NCBI GenBank assembly: GCA_938038785.1
Contig: CALHTB010000048.1
Location: 1-64,000, forward strand
Origin: an uncultured Acidimicrobiales bacterium
Lineage (GTDB): Bacteria > Actinomycetota > Acidimicrobiia > Acidimicrobiales > SHLQ01
Length of the DNA stretch: 64,000 nt
Direction of reading: 5' to 3'
Part shown: positions 59,404 through 64,000 of the stretch, one piece after another
Layout of the letters: each line of letters opens with the position of its first letter
How positions within the stretch are numbered: the first letter of the stretch is position 1
Translations under genes and position numbers: made by a program
The notes under the pieces: model-generated
Seen by the model: the letters and a program-made list of their open reading frames with translations, nothing else
Told to the model about the DNA's origin: nothing
Database searches by the model: none

Positions 59404-60002
59404 AACACACATCTGCCCGCACCTTCGCGGCGCTCTTCCTCGCGGCGCTCTTTATCGCAGGGTGCTCAGCCGAAGTGACGGTTAGCGACGACGAAGCATC
59501 GGTAACCATTGGCGACTCCGATGTCACGGATGCTGACGTTGATAGCTCCGAAGTTGCCGACGCCGATGAACCAGACAGCGAAGTTGCCGACGCCGATTCG
59601 GACGCGACAACGGCCGCAGCTCCAACGACAACGGCCGAACCTGTCGCACCCCAGCCGGTCACCGCGTCGACGGTGCATGAGTCTCGTAGCGACGACTTCC
59701 CCGACATCCTCGCGGCCCAAGCAACTCCCGAAGGTGACGGAACCTGGCGATTCGACGTAACCGTTTCATCGCCCTACGACACACCCCAGCGATATGCCGA
59801 TGCCTGGCGGGTCGTTGGCCCCGACGGCACCGAATACGGCATCCGAGTTCTCACTCATGACCATGCCAGCGAGCAGCCGTTCACCCGCTCCCAAAGCGGC
59901 ATCCCAATCCCCGCCGACGTCTCTACCGTGACCATCGAAGGCCGAGACCAGGCCAACGGTTGGGGCGGCGGTTTCCTCACCGTCGATCTCTCCGCTGGCT
60001 AG
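59400..60002 (+). CDS. Lipoprotein with acidic repeats
   Basis: A 200-residue lipoprotein. Signal: FAALFLAALFIAGC, with lipobox Cys about 22. An acidic linker with repeated DSSEVADAD/DSEVADAD blocks spans about 25-70. A Thr/Ala/Pro-rich stretch and a beta-sandwich-like domain (about 95-200, TWRFDVTVSSPYDTPQRYADAWRVV ... FLTVDLSAG) follow. ATGA overlap with the PAP2-like gene indicates an operon. No family recognised. Confidence 0.75.
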   Translation: MKHTSARTFAALFLAALFIAGCSAEVTVSDDEASVTIGDSDVTDADVDSSEVADADEPDSEVADADSDATTAAAPTTTAEPVAPQPVTASTVHESRSDDFPDILAAQATPEGDGTWRFDVTVSSPYDTPQRYADAWRVVGPDGTEYGIRVLTHDHASEQPFTRSQSGIPIPADVSTVTIEGRDQANGWGGGFLTVDLSAG

Positions 60003-60004
60003 AC

Positions 60005-60094
60005 ATGCAACGTCGACAGCTGGCCTTGATTGGCCTTGCGCTTGCGCTGTTCCTCATCCCGCTCGCCGTCGCCGGAGTTGCCTGGCTGACCTAG
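60005..60094 (+). CDS. Putative 29-residue single-pass membrane microprotein
   Basis: A frame from ATG 60005 to TAG 60092-60094 encodes MQRRQLALIGLALALFLIP and ends GVAWLT. It has a basic N-terminus and one clean transmembrane helix. It sits 2 bp after the lipoprotein gene and overlaps the convergent hydantoinase stop by 4 bp, so it fills the space exactly. No strong ribosome site is seen. Coupling to the upstream gene is likely if it is real. Confidence 0.45.
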   Translation: MQRRQLALIGLALALFLIPLAVAGVAWLT

Positions 60095-62088
60095 ACCACC
60101 GGCCGAGCTTGTAGCTCGAGGTTTACCAGGGCCGAATACATGCCCTCGTCGGCGACCGCGTCGGGTGCGTCGTGGCGCTGCACGTCGACGAGTTCGACAG
60201 CCTGGCCTCGGTTGTCCAACCCAGCGCACCGTTCCTCGAGCGCAGCCTTGGCCGCGTCGCGGGCTCGTTGGGTGGCAAGTTCGATCGCCTCGGCGGCATC
60301 GGCAATCTGCTCGGACCCCGAGCCGCTAACAACCCGAAACATGCCGGGCCCATCGGAATGCACCTCGGCGTGACTTCGCACCACGATCTGGCCAGCTGCA
60401 GCACCAACGGCGTTCGCGACAGCGAAGTTCGCCGGCGTGACGAGCTCGGATCCGCAGCGTCGCGCCACCTCGTCGTAGTAGACCGCGGCTGGCCCACCAA
60501 CCGCAACGATCGGAGCGTCGAGCGACAGGTTCACCCCCACTCCCCCAATGCGCCCCTCGCCACGTGCGGCAGAATCGGCAAGCGGGTTGGCCAACGAGTC
60601 ACCGAACGTCACTGCATCGGGCACATCAAAGGCGACATCGAGGATGCAACCGGCGCTGCGGCGCACGGTTTCGGACCACACCCGTTGACAGAAGTCCTCG
60701 GGCTCCTCGCCGGTGTACCACGCCATAAGCGCAGCGCCAGCGTGAGCCCCGTCGGCCGACCAGTTCGCCTGCAACCCCAACACGTGCGCAGCATCGGAGG
60801 GAGTGAACCCCGACATCTGCGCGATGCCCTTGTCGATGAGGACGTTTAACGCTCGGCGTTCGAGCGCCCCGGCGGCCACATCTCGAAGGGACGTTGGAGA
60901 GGTGGACAATCGATCAAAGACTCGTTGTTCGATCGAGGACAGGCCTGAGAGCTCGACGACGTCGCCAATACGAAACGCGAAGCGTCCCGCCAGATCGCGC
61001 GATGGCGGCTCGGAAAGGTCGGCGCGTAGCGTTCGCACAATGTCTGGATGGTCCTGAGCCAAAAGCGACAATGGCACGTGACGCTGCGGGCCGACCGTGA
61101 TTTCGGTTCGGTCGGTGTTGACCTCGCTATCGCCACCGAGGCCGGTGGTGCGAACGTCGATGGCCTCGACCATCGTTCGCCATCCGCCCACGCGTGCACC
61201 ATCGGCAGTGAGGCGAGGTCTCCCACTACGAAGCTGACCAACATCGGTTGTGGTACCGCCAATGTCGGACAGAACGAAGTCATCGAGACCAGTAAGCGTG
61301 GCAGCACCAACGATCGACGCTGCTGGGCCCGACAGCACCGTCTCGATGGGCCGGCGCGCAACCGACTCGGCGGCAGCCAGCGAGCCGTCGCCCTTGGCCA
61401 CCATGACCGGCGCCGTGATGTTGAGTTCGGCTAGAGACCGGGCCGATGCCTCGACCAAGTCGCTGATGCGCGACAACAGGCGGGCATTCAGCGCCGTAGT
61501 CAGCGCTCGACGGGGAGCGTCCAACGACTCGCTCAGCGATGACGACACTGTGACCGGCAGGTCAGATTCGGCCATCACCAAGTCGCGTACAGCGTGTTCG
61601 TGTGCCGCGTTTCGAACCGCGAACGTTGACGCGACCGCGACAGCTTTCACGTTGGGGCCATGGGTGGCCAGCGCTGCCACCACGGCATCGCGGTCGAGCA
61701 GCGCCTTCTCTGACCCATAGTGGTCGTGCCCGCCGGCGATGACTTCGACGACGGCATCGCTGAAGGATTCGTGGATACGGGTGCGCTCGAGCATCTTGTC
61801 GTCGAACCCGACCAGCAACACAAGAACCGGGCTGCCGTGGCCTTCGACTACCGCGTTCGTTGCCAGTGTGGTCGAGATCGATACCAGCTCGACACGCGCC
61901 GGGTCGAGTGATTCGGAGATCGCCGCAAACGCGTTGGACACACCGACGCTGAGATCATGGCGAGTTGTCAGTGCCTTCGCCGATGCCAGCACGTCACGCG
62001 TGTCAGCATCGAGCACCACAGCATCGGTGTAGGTGCCGCCGGTATCAACACCGAGGAGCAGTCGGGGGGAAGTCTTGGTTGAGGCCAC
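60091..62088 (-). CDS. Hydantoinase/oxoprolinase A-type ATPase
   Basis: A 665-residue HyuA-family protein. The actin-like ATP site is in LGVDTGGTYTDAVVLD (about 12-27). Conserved blocks are STTLATNAVVEG, LSGPAASIVGA, DIGGTTTDVG (second phosphate loop), VRTTGLGGDSEV and APIVAVGGPA. The family opens cyclic amides such as hydantoins or 5-oxoproline, usually with a separate B subunit. No B subunit lies next to it. It diverges from the aminotransferase gene by 29 bp. The substrate is unknown. Confidence 0.88.
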   Translation of the reverse strand: MASTKTSPRLLLGVDTGGTYTDAVVLDADTRDVLASAKALTTRHDLSVGVSNAFAAISESLDPARVELVSISTTLATNAVVEGHGSPVLVLLVGFDDKMLERTRIHESFSDAVVEVIAGGHDHYGSEKALLDRDAVVAALATHGPNVKAVAVASTFAVRNAAHEHAVRDLVMAESDLPVTVSSSLSESLDAPRRALTTALNARLLSRISDLVEASARSLAELNITAPVMVAKGDGSLAAAESVARRPIETVLSGPAASIVGAATLTGLDDFVLSDIGGTTTDVGQLRSGRPRLTADGARVGGWRTMVEAIDVRTTGLGGDSEVNTDRTEITVGPQRHVPLSLLAQDHPDIVRTLRADLSEPPSRDLAGRFAFRIGDVVELSGLSSIEQRVFDRLSTSPTSLRDVAAGALERRALNVLIDKGIAQMSGFTPSDAAHVLGLQANWSADGAHAGAALMAWYTGEEPEDFCQRVWSETVRRSAGCILDVAFDVPDAVTFGDSLANPLADSAARGEGRIGGVGVNLSLDAPIVAVGGPAAVYYDEVARRCGSELVTPANFAVANAVGAAAGQIVVRSHAEVHSDGPGMFRVVSGSGSEQIADAAEAIELATQRARDAAKAALEERCAGLDNRGQAVELVDVQRHDAPDAVADEGMYSALVNLELQARPVV

Positions 62089-62117
62089 AGCGCACCATCG
62101 TGGCAGAATCTGACGTC

Positions 62118-63290
62118 ATGGTTGAAGCTCTGCGCAATCCTCGTCTTCACGGGTTCGGAACCACCATCTTCAGCGAGATGAGTGCGCTCGCCCAAAAGAC
62201 CAACGCGGTGAACCTCGGACAGGGCTTCCCCGACACCGACGGACCGGCCGAACTTGCTGAAGTTGCGGCCAACGCGGTGCTGAACGGACCGAACCAATAT
62301 CCGCCTCTTCCTGGCCAGCCGGGCCTGCGCGCAGCGGTTGCCGAACATCAAGAGCGCTTCTACGGGCTCACCTACGACCCGGACACCGAGGTGCTCATTA
62401 CCGCCGGTGCCACCGAAGCAATAGCCGGGTCGATGTTCGCGCTGTGCGATCACGGCGACGAGGTCGTCACGTTCGAACCCAGCTACGACAGCTACAGCGC
62501 GTCGATCGCGATGGCCGGCGCCATCAAGAAACCGGTGTTGCTCGATGCCCCCAGCTATCCCCTCGACATCAACGCATTCCGTGCAGCCGTTACCGACAAG
62601 ACCCGCGTCATCCTGCTGAACACACCACACAACCCGACCGGCAAGGTCTTTACTCGCGACGAGCTCTCCCAGATCGCCGAGGTAGCCATCGAACACGACC
62701 TGGTCGTGGTGAGTGACGACGTCTACCAACACATGGTGTTCGACGGCGAGCACATCCCAATCGCAGCCCTGCCCGGCATGCGAGAGCGCACGATCAGCAT
62801 CGGCTCGGCGGGAAAGACGTTCTCATTCACCGGTTGGAAGGTTGGATGGGTTACTGCGCCAGCCGAGCTGCGCAATGCGGTGATGACAGCCAAACAGTTC
62901 TTGACGTTTGTGAACGCCGCTCCCCTGCAGCCAGCGGTCGAGGTTGGTCTGCGGTTGGGTGATGAGTATTTCGACGGTCTCCGAGACGACTTGTTGGCCA
63001 AGCGCGATCGACTGAGCGAAGGGCTTCAGGCCGCTGGCTTCGACGTGCTGCACACCCAAGGCACCTACTTCCTGACATGCGACATTCGAGGCGTCGCCCA
63101 GCGCAACAACCTGCCCGATACGAGCATCGAGTTCTGCTTGGCCCTGCCCGAGGCCGCCGGCGTCGTGGCCGTTCCGAGCGAGGTCTTCTACACGACGAAG
63201 GAAGCCGGACGTCACCTCGTGCGCTTCGCCTTCTGCAAGAAGGACGAGGTTCTCGACGAAGCCATCCGTCGGTTGGCCGTGCTTGCGTGA
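62118..63290 (+). CDS. PLP-dependent class I aminotransferase (DapC-like)
   Basis: The start is set at ATG 62118 (MVEALRNPRLHGFGTT) and GTG 62100 is possible. The product is 390 residues. Seen: LGQGFPDTDGP, YPPLPGQPGLRAAVAEH, ITAGATEAI, NTPHNPTGKVF, SDDVYQHMVFDG, and the PLP lysine in SAGKTFSFTGWKVGW. The segment at RHLVRFAFCKKDE holds the substrate-binding Arg. The pattern matches N-succinyldiaminopimelate aminotransferase (mycobacterial DapC) or broad-range aminotransferases for methionine-derived keto acids. Role between lysine biosynthesis and methionine salvage cannot be decided here. Confidence 0.88.
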   Translation: MVEALRNPRLHGFGTTIFSEMSALAQKTNAVNLGQGFPDTDGPAELAEVAANAVLNGPNQYPPLPGQPGLRAAVAEHQERFYGLTYDPDTEVLITAGATEAIAGSMFALCDHGDEVVTFEPSYDSYSASIAMAGAIKKPVLLDAPSYPLDINAFRAAVTDKTRVILLNTPHNPTGKVFTRDELSQIAEVAIEHDLVVVSDDVYQHMVFDGEHIPIAALPGMRERTISIGSAGKTFSFTGWKVGWVTAPAELRNAVMTAKQFLTFVNAAPLQPAVEVGLRLGDEYFDGLRDDLLAKRDRLSEGLQAAGFDVLHTQGTYFLTCDIRGVAQRNNLPDTSIEFCLALPEAAGVVAVPSEVFYTTKEAGRHLVRFAFCKKDEVLDEAIRRLAVLA

Positions 63291-63306
63291 CGGCCGTGGC
63301 AAACTC

Positions 63307-64000
63307 ATGGCCGTGCCGAGCTCGACTTCCCCTGCCACCCATGTAGCGCTCGTCAGTCGTGCTGCCCGCGGCGGACATCCTCGCTATTGCGCCGAAGTGG
63401 CGAACGCGCTCGCCGCTCAAGGCGCCGAGGTCACGCTCATCGAACCCGCCGCCGCCTTCGCAACGCATCAGCATCTGCACGCTGATCAACACGTGATCAA
63501 CGCACCGATCAGCGGCCCAGACGCTGGTTGGTTTCGCCAAGAAATCGAAATCGGCCGAATCCTTCGACGCCAACGAAAGTCGGGTGGCATCGTTGTGTTC
63601 CAGGACACGTCCCCAGTCCGCGCCGGGCTCATCGGGATGCTTCGAACAACGACGTCCTGGATACCGGTGACCATGGTGCACAACACGAAGGCGCATCTCA
63701 CCTCCAAACGCGAACAGATCAAACACACGGCTGCGATCGCGGCGCTCGCGATCCCGCACCGTGCACTCGTTCACAACGAACGCCAGCGCGCCGAGCTCGT
63801 CAAGCTCCCGTTCGTTCGCAGCGAGATCGATCTCGTGGCACACGGAACGTGGTCCGACGTGGCAGCGGCCGGTGAGGTCGAGCGGTCGGGAATCTTGTTC
63901 TTCGGCGCCATGCGCAACAACAGCGGCGTCGGCGAGCTGCTCAAAATCGCGGATTCGCTCGACCGCGAGCTGCCTGCGGGTTCGATCACCGTCGCAGGCT
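63307..64000 (+). CDS. Glycosyltransferase-like protein, partial at window end
   Basis: An open frame from ATG 63307 (MAVPSSTSPATHVALVS) runs to the end of the window with no stop (about 231 codons). The N-terminal half looks like a GT-B fold: ARGGHPRYCAEVANALAAQGA and VTLIEP (first Rossmann strand and glycine-rich loop), VTMVHNTKAH (strand with His), ALVHNERQRAELVKL, VAHGTW (domain hinge), and GILFFGAMRNNSGVGELL (start of the second Rossmann domain, donor side). This suggests a family 4-like glycosyltransferase. The C-terminal catalytic part lies outside the window. Confidence 0.75.
   Translation, partial: MAVPSSTSPATHVALVSRAARGGHPRYCAEVANALAAQGAEVTLIEPAAAFATHQHLHADQHVINAPISGPDAGWFRQEIEIGRILRRQRKSGGIVVFQDTSPVRAGLIGMLRTTTSWIPVTMVHNTKAHLTSKREQIKHTAAIAALAIPHRALVHNERQRAELVKLPFVRSEIDLVAHGTWSDVAAAGEVERSGILFFGAMRNNSGVGELLKIADSLDRELPAGSITVAG

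Overview
The window is a chromosomal stretch of a high-GC actinobacterium. The most likely class is Acidimicrobiia (Ilumatobacter- or Microthrix-like). I infer this from a WhiB protein, an actinobacterial ferrochelatase with cysteine cluster ligands, three OmpR/MprAB-type two-component systems, the N-terminal GPGWWLASDGKWYP motif, and DUF1800/DUF1501 gene pairs. No rRNA, tRNA, CRISPR array, transposase or phage gene was seen. Almost everything is ordinary dense chromosomal coding sequence. The exception is one repeat-rich gap near 35.4-36.0 kb.

Layout. 0-3 kb: a possible murF fragment, a small repeat cluster, a two-component system and a secreted acidic protein. 3.4-8.2 kb: NfuA, an ABC-F ATPase, a membrane protein carrying 24 VPDV-type pentads, and a glutaredoxin. 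8.3-11.4 kb: whiB, a CarH-like B12 sensor, endonuclease VIII and ferrochelatase, all co-directional and tightly packed. 11.4-20.4 kb: a second two-component system, the first DUF1800/DUF1501 pair, an M1 peptidase, an enolase-superfamily enzyme and small proteins. 20.6-25.3 kb: a type IIA topoisomerase A/B pair. 25.3-34.8 kb: a TPR protein, a rhodanese with an in-frame TGA exactly at its catalytic cysteine codon, a RecB-like nuclease, mutM, a membrane-anchored sigma-like protein, a DUF3048 protein, a flavin-binding protein and an RNB exonuclease. 36-39.6 kb: a P450, a DUF1853 protein, methionine aminopeptidase and a solitary ectoine synthase. 39.6-47.4 kb: a three-gene operon of YqiJ-like protein, flotillin and a 1750-residue AAA+ ATPase ending in a PASTA-like domain. 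47.5-55.2 kb: lipoprotein, second DUF1501/DUF1800 pair, third two-component system, FAS1-OmpA protein. 55.4-64 kb: MsrA with a duplicated tail, acyl-CoA synthetase, serine protease, PAP2-like protein, hydantoinase A, aminotransferase and a glycosyltransferase that runs off the end.

Most notable. (1) The rhodanese frame at 25880-26293 is intact except for a TGA at codon 87. A 6-bp hairpin with an AGTT loop starts 12 nt after the TGA. This is the pattern expected of a bacterial selenoprotein, here a selenocysteine sulfurtransferase. (2) A cobalamin photoreceptor-like regulator with the W-x9-EH signature sits in one gene cluster with a DNA glycosylase and ferrochelatase, suggesting a light or photo-oxidative stress module. 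(3) A flotillin/AAA+ membrane-stress operon whose ATPase has acquired a PASTA-like domain. (4) A dispersed ~50-bp element occurs next to gene ends in at least three places. At msrA it is bracketed by two copies of the gene's last 11 codons that differ only at synonymous third positions, a recombination scar.
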